A DNA stretch of 64,000 bases, from the NCBI RefSeq assembly GCF_014203595.1, contig NZ_JACHJK010000004.1, forward strand, positions 496,001 through 560,000, read 5' to 3'. Of the stretch, positions 42,812 through 51,272 are shown piece by piece (positions within the stretch are counted from its first letter, which is position 1; each line of letters starts with the position of its first letter). The DNA comes from Streptomyces echinatus. Lineage in GTDB: Bacteria > Actinomycetota > Actinomycetes > Streptomycetales > Streptomycetaceae. The translations under genes were made by a program, and so were the position numbers. The notes beneath the pieces were generated by a model, which saw only the letters and a list, made by a program, of their open reading frames with translations, was not told the DNA's origin and did not search any database.

Positions 42812-43164
42812 GAATTCCCCCCTCGGTTCCCTGGTCTTCCCCGTGCTCACCAAGTGGAACGCGATCATTCGGGCCCGACTCAAACCCCCCGGTTCCCCCC
42901 GGGCCCTGTGGACGGTACTTCCCCCCGTCTTCCGGGGAGATTTCCCGCGTGATCGGAAAACGATCGCGGCGAGCTTTCCAATGAAGCTAGCAGGTTCCGC
43001 ATTTCTCCGGCAATGCGGCCGTCGCGCACGAGCGGAATTTTATGTTCCGCACATGTGCTGGGTCGACCTGTGCCATCATGCTGCAGCCTGCCCGATTTCT
43101 CAGGGGTTTCATGGGGGAGGTCCCTGAGGCGTGTCGGGCCATAAGTGGGGGTGGGGGATTCCGC
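42812..43164. promoter_or_regulatory. Divergent control region of the polysaccharide locus
   Basis: This 353-base region is visibly less GC-rich than its surroundings around 42950-43060. It contains two dyads: CCGCATT (42997-43003) with AATGCGG (43012-43018), and GCGGAA (43032-43037) with TTCCGC (43045-43050). Both share a CCGCA/TTCCGC-type core, so one regulator may bind both. No gene is seen in it. A small frame from 43042 is only the open extension of the GT39-type gene. Confidence 0.45.
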
Positions 43165-44718
43165 ATGGAGACTGCCGTTGTTCTCCGACCGGCGGCCGAC
43201 AATTCACAAGAGGAACGGCCCGCAGCGCGCCGCACATTGTTTCGAGCGGATTATTTCTGGGTTGCGCCGGTAATCATCATCGCACTCGCGATACGCGCGC
43301 GGGGAATCGGTAAATACCCGTTCCCGAACGACGACGAGGGCACCTATCTCGCGCAGGCCTGGGCCGTCCGGCACGGCGAACTCGCGCACTACACCTACTG
43401 GTACGACCACCCGCCGCTCGGCTGGATACAGCTCTCCGCGGTCTCCTGGCTGCCCGACCTGATCCGGCCGGACCTGCCCACCTTCGTCCAGGGCCGGCTC
43501 GCCATGCTCCCGGTGGCCGCCGTGACCTGCGTCCTCCTCTACGTCGTCGGCCGCCGCCTGGGCCTCGCCCGGCCCACCGCCGCGGGCGCCGTCCTGCTCT
43601 ACGCGCTCTCACCGCTCGCGGTGGTCCTGCACCGGCAGATCTACCTGGACAACTTCGCCGTCCTGTGGGCGCTCGCCGCGTTCGCCTTCGCGCTCTCGCC
43701 GCGCCGCCACCTGTGGCACCACGTCGCGGCCGGCATGTCCTTCGCGCTCGCCGTCCTCTCCAAGGAGACCATCGGCGTGCTGCTGCCGGTGCTGCTGGTG
43801 GCGATGTGGCAGGGCAGCCACCCCAGCACCCGCAAGTTCTCGCTGGCCGGCTTTTTCTCCGGGTTCGTGCTGACCGGTCTGTTCTATCCGCTGTACGCGC
43901 TGCTCAAGGGCGAACTGCTGCCCGGCGCCGGCCATGTCTCGCTGCTCGGCACGCTCACGTTCCAGCTCGGCGGGCGCGAGGGCAGCGGCTCCGCCTTCCA
44001 GGCCGGCACCGACGCCCACCGGCTGTTCGCCGACTGGCTCACCCGCGACCCGTACCTGCTGGTCGGCGGTGCCGTCGCCGCGCTGTGCGCGCTGCCGGTC
44101 CGCCGGCTGCGGCCCGCCGCGCTCGGCGTCCTGGTGCTCGCCCTGGTCGCGCTCCGGCCGGGCGGATACCTGCCGCAGATGTACATCGCGCAGGTGCTGC
44201 CCTTCCTCGCGCTGACCCTCGCCGGGCTCGTCCAGGTCTTGATCGAGCGGCTGCCCGGCCGGCCCCGGCTGCGGCCCGCCGCCGCACTCGCCGCGGTCCT
44301 CGCCGCCGTGGCGGTCGCCGGCCCGGCCTGGTACGACCAGGACCGGCTCGCCACCACCGCCGACGACAACCGCGTCTACCGCGACGCCGCCCGCTGGCTG
44401 CGCGAGACGGACACCGGCGACCGCGACAAGGTCCGCCTGGTCACCGACGGCGTGCTCTGGCTGGACGCCGTCGACGCCGGATACCGGCCCGGCACCGGCG
44501 TCATCTGGCACTACAAGCTGGACCAGGACCCTGCCGTCACCAAGACGCTGCCGCACGGCTGGAAGGACATCGACTACGTGGTGTCCACACCCGCCCTGCG
44601 CGGCGAACGCGAGCATCTGCCCACACTGCGGGCCCTGTTCGCGCACGGCACGCCGGTCGCCACCTTCGGGGAGGGCGGCGGCCGGATCGACATCCTGCGG
44701 ATCGGCCGCGCCGGCTGA
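43165..44718 (+). CDS. GT39/ArnT-like polytopic glycosyltransferase (GT-C fold)
   Basis: A 517-residue integral membrane protein with about ten hydrophobic segments. After the first helix comes the catalytic acidic loop FPNDDEGTYLAQAWAVRHGE, typical of GT-C enzymes that use polyprenyl-phosphate sugars, followed by YWYDHPPLGWIQLSAVSWL. A soluble C-terminal domain follows after helix 10 (RDAARWLRETDTGD and following). It presumably transfers a sugar from a lipid carrier to an acceptor outside the membrane. ATG 43165 starts the transmembrane-protein-like sequence. It precedes the copper oxidase gene by 36 bases, so the two form an operon. Confidence 0.86.
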   Translation: METAVVLRPAADNSQEERPAARRTLFRADYFWVAPVIIIALAIRARGIGKYPFPNDDEGTYLAQAWAVRHGELAHYTYWYDHPPLGWIQLSAVSWLPDLIRPDLPTFVQGRLAMLPVAAVTCVLLYVVGRRLGLARPTAAGAVLLYALSPLAVVLHRQIYLDNFAVLWALAAFAFALSPRRHLWHHVAAGMSFALAVLSKETIGVLLPVLLVAMWQGSHPSTRKFSLAGFFSGFVLTGLFYPLYALLKGELLPGAGHVSLLGTLTFQLGGREGSGSAFQAGTDAHRLFADWLTRDPYLLVGGAVAALCALPVRRLRPAALGVLVLALVALRPGGYLPQMYIAQVLPFLALTLAGLVQVLIERLPGRPRLRPAAALAAVLAAVAVAGPAWYDQDRLATTADDNRVYRDAARWLRETDTGDRDKVRLVTDGVLWLDAVDAGYRPGTGVIWHYKLDQDPAVTKTLPHGWKDIDYVVSTPALRGEREHLPTLRALFAHGTPVATFGEGGGRIDILRIGRAG

Positions 44719-44754
44719 CCGGAGGACCCGCCACCGATCGAGGGGGGACCCGCC

Positions 44755-47277
44755 ATGCCGTACACCGTCATGCCCTGCCGCTCACGCAGGCCGCACCGCC
44801 CGGGCAGACCGCCCAGAGCCCGGCCGACCCGGACCCGCCTGCTGCTGACCGCCCTGCTGCTGTTCACCGCGGCGCTCGGCCTCGGCCCGCTCGGCGCACA
44901 GCGCGCCACCGCCGCGAGCAACCTGGTCAAGAACCCGGGCCTGGAGATCCTCGACGGACCGTCACAGTTCCCGCAGTGCTTCGAGAAGTCCGGCTGGGGC
45001 GACAACGACTTCTCCTTCACCGTCACCGGCGACGCCCACAGCGGCAGCCGCGCCGTCCGCATCCAGCTGACCCGGCGCGGCGACGGTGACCGCAAGACGA
45101 TGATGCTGGAGAACTCCTGCGCCCCGCGGGTCACTCCCGACCACCAGTACGACCTGTCTTTCTGGTACCAGTCCACGACACCGAACGTGGCGTTCACCCT
45201 GTTCCGGCACGACACCGCCCAGGGCTGGGTCTACTGGACCGACCTCAAGACCCTTCCCCAGTCGGCCGCCTGGACCCGCACCGAGGTGCGCACCCCGGTC
45301 ATCCCGCCGAACACCGACCAGATCACCTGGGGCGGCGCCCTGTACGGCGTCGGCACCCTCACCACCGACGACTACGCGATGACCGACGCCACCGTCCTCG
45401 CCGACCCGGACCCCTGCACGACGGGCGGCACCGGGCCGGAGTGCCGGGGCAGGTGGACCGTGCAGTCCACCGACTCCCCGGTGCGCGCGATCCACTCGGT
45501 GCTGCTGCACACCGGCAAGGTGCTGCTGATCGCCGGCTCCGGCAACGACCGGGACGCCTTCGCGGCCGGCACGTTCAAGACCAGCCTGTTCGACCCGGCG
45601 ACCGGCACCTACACCGCCGTCCCGACCCCGGAGGACTTCTTCTGCGCCGGTCACGTCCAGCTCCCCGACGGCCGGGTGCTGGTGGTCGGCGGCAACAAGG
45701 ACTACGCCTCCGCGGACGGCAGCGTCGGCTACAAGGGCCTGAGGACGAGCTACATCTTCGACCCGGCCCAGAACAAGTACGTCCGGGCCAACGACATGCT
45801 GGCCGGCCACTGGTACCCGTCCGCCACCGAGATGGGCAACGGTGACGTCATCGCGCTCGGCGGCCTCGGCGAGGACTCCGCGGGCACGGTCGTCAACGAG
45901 CACTTCTCCTACGCCCAGAACAAGTGGCTGCCGATGGGCGAGGCCAAGCAGGCCTGGTCCTTCTGGGGGCTGTACCCGTCGATGATCCTGCTCCAGGACG
46001 GCCGCCTGTTCTACACCGGCAGCCATGTCTTCGGCGGCGGCCTGCCCGGCACCGGCTCCTCCGTCTACGACTACGGCGCCGGGACCATCAGCGAGGTGCC
46101 CGGACTGCGCAGGAAGGACGAGCGCGACCAGTCGATGTCGGTGCTGCTGCCGCCCGCCCAGGACCAGAGGGTCCTCACCATGGGCGGCGGCAACCACACC
46201 GTCTCGCCGGACGCCCACCGGCTGACCGACCTGATCGACATGAAGGCCGCCTCCCCGCAGTACGTCGCCGGGCCCGACCTGCCGCAGGGCCGTTACGCCG
46301 ACGGCAGCCCGCAGACCGGCACCCAGGGCAAGGTCTACGTCTCCGCGGTGATCCTGCCCGACGGCAAGGTCCTGGAGACCGGCGGCGCCCTGCACACCTA
46401 CCGCGAGGACCCCGTCTTCGAGGCGTCCCTGTACGACCCGGCCACCAACGTCTTCCAGGCGGGCCTGGCCACCGACCCGGTCCCGCGGACCTACCACTCC
46501 TCCTCCACGCTGCTGCCGGACGGCCGCGTGCTCAGCATCGGCAACAACCCCGGTGACGGCTCCTTCGACCAGCGCGTGTCGATCTACCAGCCGCCGTACC
46601 TGTTCAAGGGCGACCGGCCGCAGATCACCTCGCTCGCGAGCACCCGCTGGACGTACGGCACCGCGCAGCGCATCACCGTCGACAAGCCGGTGGTGAAGGC
46701 GTCCCTGATCCGCCCGGCCGCCGTCACCCACTCCTCCGACCCCAACCAGCGCTACGTCGACCTGCCGATGACCGTCGACGGCAACACCGTCGACCTCAGT
46801 CTGACCAGCAACCCGAACCTGGCGCCGCCCGGCTGGTACATGCTGTCGGTGGTCGACGCGAACGGTGTGCCGTCGGTGTCCAAGTGGGTGCGCGTCGGCT
46901 CCGAGGGCCAGGTCGCCGCGGCCCGCGTGCAGTCCTTCGCCGACGAACTGAAGGTGACGGACGCGGGTGCCACCAGCGGTACGGCCGGCATGGACGACAT
47001 GAGCGGCATGGACGGCATGGACGGCATGGCGCACGGGTCGGCGCACCGGCACCACGGCGTGAAGATGGCCGAGGGCTACGACGGCTGCGACCACGCCTAC
47101 GGCCGGATCAACCAGTGCGTGCCGTGGACGTTCCCGAAGACGAAGCAGGCCGACCGGTGCGCCTGGCTGCTCGCGAAGGGCTTCGGCCGCCTGGAGGTGC
47201 ACGGCCGCGACCGGCACCACCTGGACCGGAACAAGGACGGCATCGCCTGCGGGAAGGGGGACGTCAGGCGAAGCTGA
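44755..47277 (+). CDS. Secreted copper-radical oxidase (GlxA/galactose-oxidase type) with Met/His-rich and excalibur-like C-terminus
   Basis: An 840-residue oxidase that should oxidise a primary alcohol of a glycan to an aldehyde with H2O2 release. A signal sequence (to about residue 54), a carbohydrate-binding-like domain (about 55-215) and a kelch propeller are visible. The Cys-Tyr radical cofactor is Cys297 (FFCAGHVQL) with Tyr354 (GHWYPSATE). Copper ligands are Tyr580/His581 (RTYHSSSTLL) and His659 (VTHSSDPNQR). A DUF1929 domain follows. Unusually, residues 746-768 are Met/His-rich (GMDDMSGMDGMDGMAH), and the end holds an excalibur-type Cys/Asp motif (DRNKDGIACG). In Streptomyces GlxA partners CslA at hyphal tips. 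Confidence 0.92.
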   Translation: MPYTVMPCRSRRPHRPGRPPRARPTRTRLLLTALLLFTAALGLGPLGAQRATAASNLVKNPGLEILDGPSQFPQCFEKSGWGDNDFSFTVTGDAHSGSRAVRIQLTRRGDGDRKTMMLENSCAPRVTPDHQYDLSFWYQSTTPNVAFTLFRHDTAQGWVYWTDLKTLPQSAAWTRTEVRTPVIPPNTDQITWGGALYGVGTLTTDDYAMTDATVLADPDPCTTGGTGPECRGRWTVQSTDSPVRAIHSVLLHTGKVLLIAGSGNDRDAFAAGTFKTSLFDPATGTYTAVPTPEDFFCAGHVQLPDGRVLVVGGNKDYASADGSVGYKGLRTSYIFDPAQNKYVRANDMLAGHWYPSATEMGNGDVIALGGLGEDSAGTVVNEHFSYAQNKWLPMGEAKQAWSFWGLYPSMILLQDGRLFYTGSHVFGGGLPGTGSSVYDYGAGTISEVPGLRRKDERDQSMSVLLPPAQDQRVLTMGGGNHTVSPDAHRLTDLIDMKAASPQYVAGPDLPQGRYADGSPQTGTQGKVYVSAVILPDGKVLETGGALHTYREDPVFEASLYDPATNVFQAGLATDPVPRTYHSSSTLLPDGRVLSIGNNPGDGSFDQRVSIYQPPYLFKGDRPQITSLASTRWTYGTAQRITVDKPVVKASLIRPAAVTHSSDPNQRYVDLPMTVDGNTVDLSLTSNPNLAPPGWYMLSVVDANGVPSVSKWVRVGSEGQVAAARVQSFADELKVTDAGATSGTAGMDDMSGMDGMDGMAHGSAHRHHGVKMAEGYDGCDHAYGRINQCVPWTFPKTKQADRCAWLLAKGFGRLEVHGRDRHHLDRNKDGIACGKGDVRRS

Positions 47278-47321
47278 GGATGAAAGGCGGCCGGCACCGG
47301 CTGGGCGCCCCACTGGACCAG

Positions 47322-47365
47322 CACGGCCCCGAGCCTGGCGCCCGTCCACCGGGCTCGGGGCCGTG
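47322..47365 (+). terminator. Strong terminator after the oxidase gene
   Basis: A perfect 14-base stem: CACGGCCCCGAGCC (47322-47335) pairs with 47352-47365 around a 16-base loop. It closes the GT39-oxidase operon and faces the convergent Mut7-C gene. Confidence 0.8.
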
Positions 47366-47417
47366 TTCATGCCGCCAGTCAACCCCAGGGCCGGCCTCCG
47401 GTGATCGGCCGCCCCGC

Positions 47418-48149
47418 TCAGCCGTCCTGGGGCCGCATGCTCAACGCCCGCTCCACGACCGCCTCCAGCTGCTCGTGGTGGGCGCCCTTCCAGTACGCGC
47501 GTCCGCAGGCGGTGCACTGGGCGAAGACGTCGTACGACCGCTGGGTGCCGCCCTTGAGCTGGTCGGCGACCTCCTCCTTGGTGGCCTCCCGCAGCAGGCC
47601 GTTGCAGGCGGTGCAGCGGGTCCACGGGCGCAGTTCGGGGGCGAACCGGTCCAGCACGTCCTGGAGCTGGTCGTCGGGCCGGGTGCTGTAGACGAACGCG
47701 CCGGCCCACAGTTCCCGGCGGCGCAGCAGGCCCCGGTCGCGGCTGAGCATCACCCGCTTCTCGGCCGCGGAGCGGGCGGCGAGCGCCGGGTCGCCGATGT
47801 CCGTCGACTCGTACGCCGTGTCCACACCGAGCAGCCGCAGCCGGCGGGCCAGCGTGCCGAGGTGGACGTCGAGGAGGAAGCGGAGGGGGGCGCCGGGGAC
47901 CCGCTGCGGGCGCTCCACGGCACGGACCGAGACGTGCTCGCCCGCGCTCGGGATGTGCGAGACGGGCACCTCGCGGTCGTCCACGACCAGCGCGCCGACC
48001 TCGGTCAGCGGTACCCCGAGGGACTCGATGACATGACCGAGCGTCGAGGCGCCGTCCGTGGCCAGCGCCGTGGCGCCGCCGCGACGGGCGGCCGGCACGA
48101 ACAGATGGAGGGCGGGGGCGACTTCGACGTGGATCTCGGGTCCGTTCAC
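47418..48149 (-). CDS. Ubiquitin-like/Mut7-C PIN-domain RNase family protein
   Basis: A 243-residue protein starting at GTG 48149. An N-terminal ubiquitin/ThiS-like domain (about residues 1-85) is followed by a Mut7-C domain. The latter has FLLDVHLGTLARRLRLLGVD (PIN-type acidic site), VMLSRDRGLLRRRE, and a zinc ribbon built from RCTACNGLL and QCTACGRAYWKG. Mut7-C proteins are predicted RNases related to PIN nucleases. The fused ubiquitin-like part is typical for bacterial members. The molecular target is unknown. It stands alone with a terminator on its right and the TetR gene upstream. Confidence 0.9.
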   Translation of the reverse strand: MNGPEIHVEVAPALHLFVPAARRGGATALATDGASTLGHVIESLGVPLTEVGALVVDDREVPVSHIPSAGEHVSVRAVERPQRVPGAPLRFLLDVHLGTLARRLRLLGVDTAYESTDIGDPALAARSAAEKRVMLSRDRGLLRRRELWAGAFVYSTRPDDQLQDVLDRFAPELRPWTRCTACNGLLREATKEEVADQLKGGTQRSYDVFAQCTACGRAYWKGAHHEQLEAVVERALSMRPQDG

Positions 48150-48182
48150 CCCGTCAGGATGTCACGGACGGTGCCATGGGCC

Positions 48183-48824
48183 TCAGGGCTTTTCCGGGCC
48201 GAGGCCGTGCTCCATGACGTCCAGGGCCCGCTCCATGAGGTCCCGCAGTCCGCCCTCGAAGTCGTTCTCCGCCCAGTACATGGAGACCTCCATCATGCCG
48301 CCGATGAGGGCCATCGCGCTGACGCGCACCTCCAGGCTCTCCGGGTCGCGGCCCGTGCGCTCGGCGAGGGCCTCGCGGAGCAGGCGTCCGGTCTGCGTCA
48401 TGCTCTCGAAGTACCGGGAGCGGACGGCGGGGACCTGGACCCCGAGGTGCGCCCGCAGCCGGAGCACCTCGGGATCCTCCCGCTCGCTCAGGTCGAGGGC
48501 CGTGCGCATCACGTGCCGGAGGGCGTCCATCCACGGCTCGTCCGCGGGCCGGGCGCGCAGTTCCGCCAGGATCAGGGGGTCGTACTCGTCCGTGAGGACG
48601 ATGTCCTCCTTGGTCGGGAAGTAGCGGAAGACGGTCGACGGCGACACCTCGGCCCGCTCGGCGATCTGCTCGATCGTCGTGGCGTCGTACCCCTGCTCCT
48701 TGATCAGCGCGTAGGTCGCGGTGCGGATCGCCTCACGGGTCTTGATCTTCTTGCGTTCCCGCAGTCCGAGTCGCGGGCGGTCGGCGGGGGAGTACGGGGA
48801 CTGTGCGGCCGTCATGCGGGTCAT
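48183..48824 (-). CDS. TetR-family repressor of the adjacent exporter
   Basis: A 213-residue regulator. The HTH (TREAIRTATYALIKEQGYDA then TTIEQIAERAEVSPSTVFRY and FPTKEDIVL) is canonical TetR. The C-terminal helical ligand domain resembles the TetR_C_17-like group (EVRVSAMALIGGMMEVSMYW). Its ATG 48824 overlaps the stop of the MFS gene as ATGA, so it is the second gene of the exporter operon and probably represses it through the dyad at 50397-50411. A start at ATG 48815 is also possible. Confidence 0.92.
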   Translation of the reverse strand: MTRMTAAQSPYSPADRPRLGLRERKKIKTREAIRTATYALIKEQGYDATTIEQIAERAEVSPSTVFRYFPTKEDIVLTDEYDPLILAELRARPADEPWMDALRHVMRTALDLSEREDPEVLRLRAHLGVQVPAVRSRYFESMTQTGRLLREALAERTGRDPESLEVRVSAMALIGGMMEVSMYWAENDFEGGLRDLMERALDVMEHGLGPEKP

Positions 48825-50392
48825 TGTCCGGCATCGGTCCCCGGCGTGACCATCCGCGGGGCCCGCCCCGGCTCGCTCGCGGCGGCGGGCGCGGGGCCCG
48901 GCAGGAACGCGGCGGCCAGCAGGGCCGAGACGAGGGCCGCGGCGCCGCACACCAGCAGGACCAGGCCCATGCCGTGGACGTACGCGCCGTCGGCGGAGGC
49001 CGCGAGGCGGGCCCGGCCCGTCTCCCCGGCCACGAGGTGCGCGGCGACGACGGAGTCCCGGGCGGTGTCCGCGAGAGCGGCGGGCAGTCCGGTCACGTCC
49101 AGCCGGTCGCGGAAGGCACCGGACAGCAGGCTGCCGAGCAGGGCGATGCCGATCGCGCCGCCGACCTGGCGCAGGGTCATGAGGAGTCCCGATCCGCTGC
49201 CCGCGCGGTCCCTCGGCAGGGTGGCGAGCGCCCCCGACATGGCCGGTACCAGCGCGAAGCCGAAGCCGACGCCGGCGAAGGAGAGCCACAGCGCGGTGAA
49301 GCCGTAGCCGGAGCCGGCCGTCGTGCGGCTGCCGAGGAACGCGGCGAACGCGAGCACCGCGAGTCCGGCGCTGACCGTGGCGCGCGCGCCGAACCGCTGG
49401 GTGGTGAGCGGCGCCCCGCGCGTGGCGACCATCAGACCGCCGATCATCGGCAGCAGCCGGACGCCGGTGCCGAGGGCGTCGTTGCCGAGCACGGCCTGGA
49501 GGTACTGCGGCAGCACGAACAGCAGGCCGGACAGGACGAACATGACCAGGGTCGCGGCGACCGTGTTGAGCAGGAAGCCGCGGTGGCCGAGCAGGGTCAT
49601 GTCGAGCATGGGGCGCTCCGTCCGGCGCTCGCGCAGCACCAGCGAGGCGATCAGGATTACGGCCGCGGCGAGCAGGGAGAGCACCAGCGGGTCGCTCCAG
49701 CCGCGGTCGGGAGCCTCGATGATCGCGTAGACGAGGGCGCCGAGACCGGCCGCGGTGCAGGCGGTGGAGACGAGGTCGACCCTGGGGGAGGCCGGGTCCT
49801 TGGTCTCGGGGAGCAGGAAGACGCAGGCCGCTGTGCCGATCGCCGCCATGGGCACGTTGACCAGGAAGACCGAGCCCCACCAGAAGTGGTTGAGCAGCCA
49901 GCCGCCGATGACCGGGCCGAGCGGGAGGCCGAGCGCCGAGACGGTCGAGATGATGCTGACCGCCCTGGTGCGCTCGTCCGGGCCGAACAGCGAGGGCAGG
50001 ACGGACAGGGCGAGCGGGGTGACCAGCGCCGCGCCGACGCCCATGACCGCGCGGGCGGTGATGACCGCGTCCACGTCCCCGGCCACGGCGCCCACCAGCG
50101 AGCCCGCGAGGAAGATCCCGAGCCCGGTGATCAGCATCAGCCGTCGCCCGAACCGGTCGCCGAGCAGCCCCGCCGGGAGCATCAGCGCGGCGAACACGAC
50201 GATGTACGCGTCCGCCATCCACTGCTGCTGACCGGTGGTCGCGCCCAGTTGCCCGGCCATCGTCGGCAGGGCCACGTTGAGGATCGTCGTGTCGAAACCG
50301 AGCACCAGCATGCTCGCGACCAGGGCCCCGAGGGCCCACCAGCGGCGGGAGGGGCCGCGCCGCGTCTCATCGTCCAGAGTGACAGTCGTCAT
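48821..50392 (-). CDS. DHA2-family (14-TM) MFS drug exporter
   Basis: A 523-residue proton-driven multidrug efflux pump of the EmrB/QacA type. The DHA2 motif A (GDRFGRRLMLITGL) and motif C-like antiporter segment (SALGLPLGPVIGGWL) are clear, and about 14 transmembrane helices can be followed to residue 500. The short cytoplasmic end is Pro/Ala-rich. It heads a two-gene operon with its TetR regulator. A TTGACA/TTACTT promoter overlapped by a palindrome lies directly upstream. The substrate is unknown. Confidence 0.93.
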   Translation of the reverse strand: MTTVTLDDETRRGPSRRWWALGALVASMLVLGFDTTILNVALPTMAGQLGATTGQQQWMADAYIVVFAALMLPAGLLGDRFGRRLMLITGLGIFLAGSLVGAVAGDVDAVITARAVMGVGAALVTPLALSVLPSLFGPDERTRAVSIISTVSALGLPLGPVIGGWLLNHFWWGSVFLVNVPMAAIGTAACVFLLPETKDPASPRVDLVSTACTAAGLGALVYAIIEAPDRGWSDPLVLSLLAAAVILIASLVLRERRTERPMLDMTLLGHRGFLLNTVAATLVMFVLSGLLFVLPQYLQAVLGNDALGTGVRLLPMIGGLMVATRGAPLTTQRFGARATVSAGLAVLAFAAFLGSRTTAGSGYGFTALWLSFAGVGFGFALVPAMSGALATLPRDRAGSGSGLLMTLRQVGGAIGIALLGSLLSGAFRDRLDVTGLPAALADTARDSVVAAHLVAGETGRARLAASADGAYVHGMGLVLLVCGAAALVSALLAAAFLPGPAPAAASEPGRAPRMVTPGTDAGQ

Positions 50393-50396
50393 GAAA

Positions 50397-50429
50397 TGAA
50401 AGTAACTCTCAAAATCATGAGACTGTCAA
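50397..50429 (-). promoter_or_regulatory. MFS-tetR promoter with overlapping TetR-type operator
   Basis: Minus strand: TTGACA (50424-50429), an 18-base spacer, TTACTT (50400-50405). The near-perfect palindrome TGAAAGT-a-ACTCTCA (50397-50411) covers the -10 box, as expected for repression by the TetR gene product. Confidence 0.65.
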
Positions 50430-50527
50430 TGGGTGCTCGATGTCAGATGGCTCGGTGAAGTGGCCCGCAACGCGGAAGCGGCCACGACTCGGAGGAGTCG
50501 TGGCCGCTGAGGGGCGGTGGGAGGGGG

Positions 50528-51241
50528 TTACGCGTGCTGGTAGGCCACCAGCGAGATGCCGACGTAGTGGACGACGAAGGCGGCGAGCGTGAAGGTGTGG
50601 AAGACCTCGTGGAAGCCGAACCAGCGCGGTGACGGGTTCGGGCGCTTGATGCCGTAGACCACGCCGCCGGCGCTGTAGAGCAGACCGCCGACGACCACCA
50701 GGACCAGGACGGCGATGCCGCCCGTGCGCAGGAAGTCGGGCAGGAAGAAGACGGCGGCCCAGCCCATCGCGATGTAGCAGGGCGTGTAGAGCCAGCGCGG
50801 GGCGCCGACCCAGAAGACGCGGAAGACGATGCCGGCCGCGGCGGCGGCCCAGATGCCCCACAGCAGCCACTGACCCTTGCCGCCGGGCAGGAGCAGCAGG
50901 GTCAGCGGTGTGTAGGTGCCCGCGATGATCAGGAAGATGTTGGCGTGATCCAGGCGGCGCAGCACGCCGTCCATCCGGGGGCTCCAGTTGCCCCGGTGGT
51001 ACAGCGCGCTGACGCCGAAGAGGAGGCAGGCCGTCAGGACGTAGATGCCGCAGGCGACGCGGCCTCTGGTCGAGTCGGCGAGGGCGGTGAGCACGAGGCC
51101 CGCGATGAGCACGGCCGGGAACATGCCGAGGTGCAGCCAGCCGCGCAGTCGGGGCTTGACCGGATGCGGCAACGAGTGCGCCTTGGGACCGCGGCCGGCG
51201 GCCGGCGGGTCCAGGGGCGCGTCGGGGGCGGACGCAGTCAT
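50528..51241 (-). CDS. Haemolysin III / YqfA (PAQR-like) family membrane protein
   Basis: A 237-residue membrane protein with seven hydrophobic segments. Conserved polar motifs of the family are present: SALYHRGNWSPRMDGVLRRL, then DHANIFLIIAGTYTPLTLLL, the FHEVFHTFTLAAFVVHY C-terminus with histidines that bind zinc in PAQR proteins, and KRPNPSPRWFGFHE. The role is uncertain; in bacteria it has been tied to membrane energetics or fluidity. I place the start at ATG 51241; ATG 51250 is an alternative. A perfect 20-base palindrome lies 12 bases upstream. Confidence 0.9.
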   Translation of the reverse strand: MTASAPDAPLDPPAAGRGPKAHSLPHPVKPRLRGWLHLGMFPAVLIAGLVLTALADSTRGRVACGIYVLTACLLFGVSALYHRGNWSPRMDGVLRRLDHANIFLIIAGTYTPLTLLLLPGGKGQWLLWGIWAAAAAGIVFRVFWVGAPRWLYTPCYIAMGWAAVFFLPDFLRTGGIAVLVLVVVGGLLYSAGGVVYGIKRPNPSPRWFGFHEVFHTFTLAAFVVHYVGISLVAYQHA

Positions 51242-51252
51242 GCGCCGCATCG

Positions 51253-51272
51253 TACCTACGGAACCGTAGGTA
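51253..51272. promoter_or_regulatory. Perfect 20-base palindrome upstream of the haemolysin-III gene
   Basis: TACCTACGG-aa-CCGTAGGTA, with 9-base perfect arms, lies immediately upstream of the start codon region of the minus-strand gene, where the promoter or leader must be. It is a strong operator candidate. Confidence 0.65.

Noticed and set aside
43042..43164. Upstream start for the GT39-type gene (MFRTCAGSTCAIM...)
   Set aside because: The added residues are Cys-rich and unlike a membrane-protein N-terminus, and they overlap the dyad-containing control region. ATG 43165 fits better.
50339..50582. Fused TetR-exporter reading frame on the minus strand between 48183 and 50339
   Set aside because: The left part is the true TetR frame, but the right part is a shadow of the exporter gene, which is read in a different frame with clear MFS motifs.
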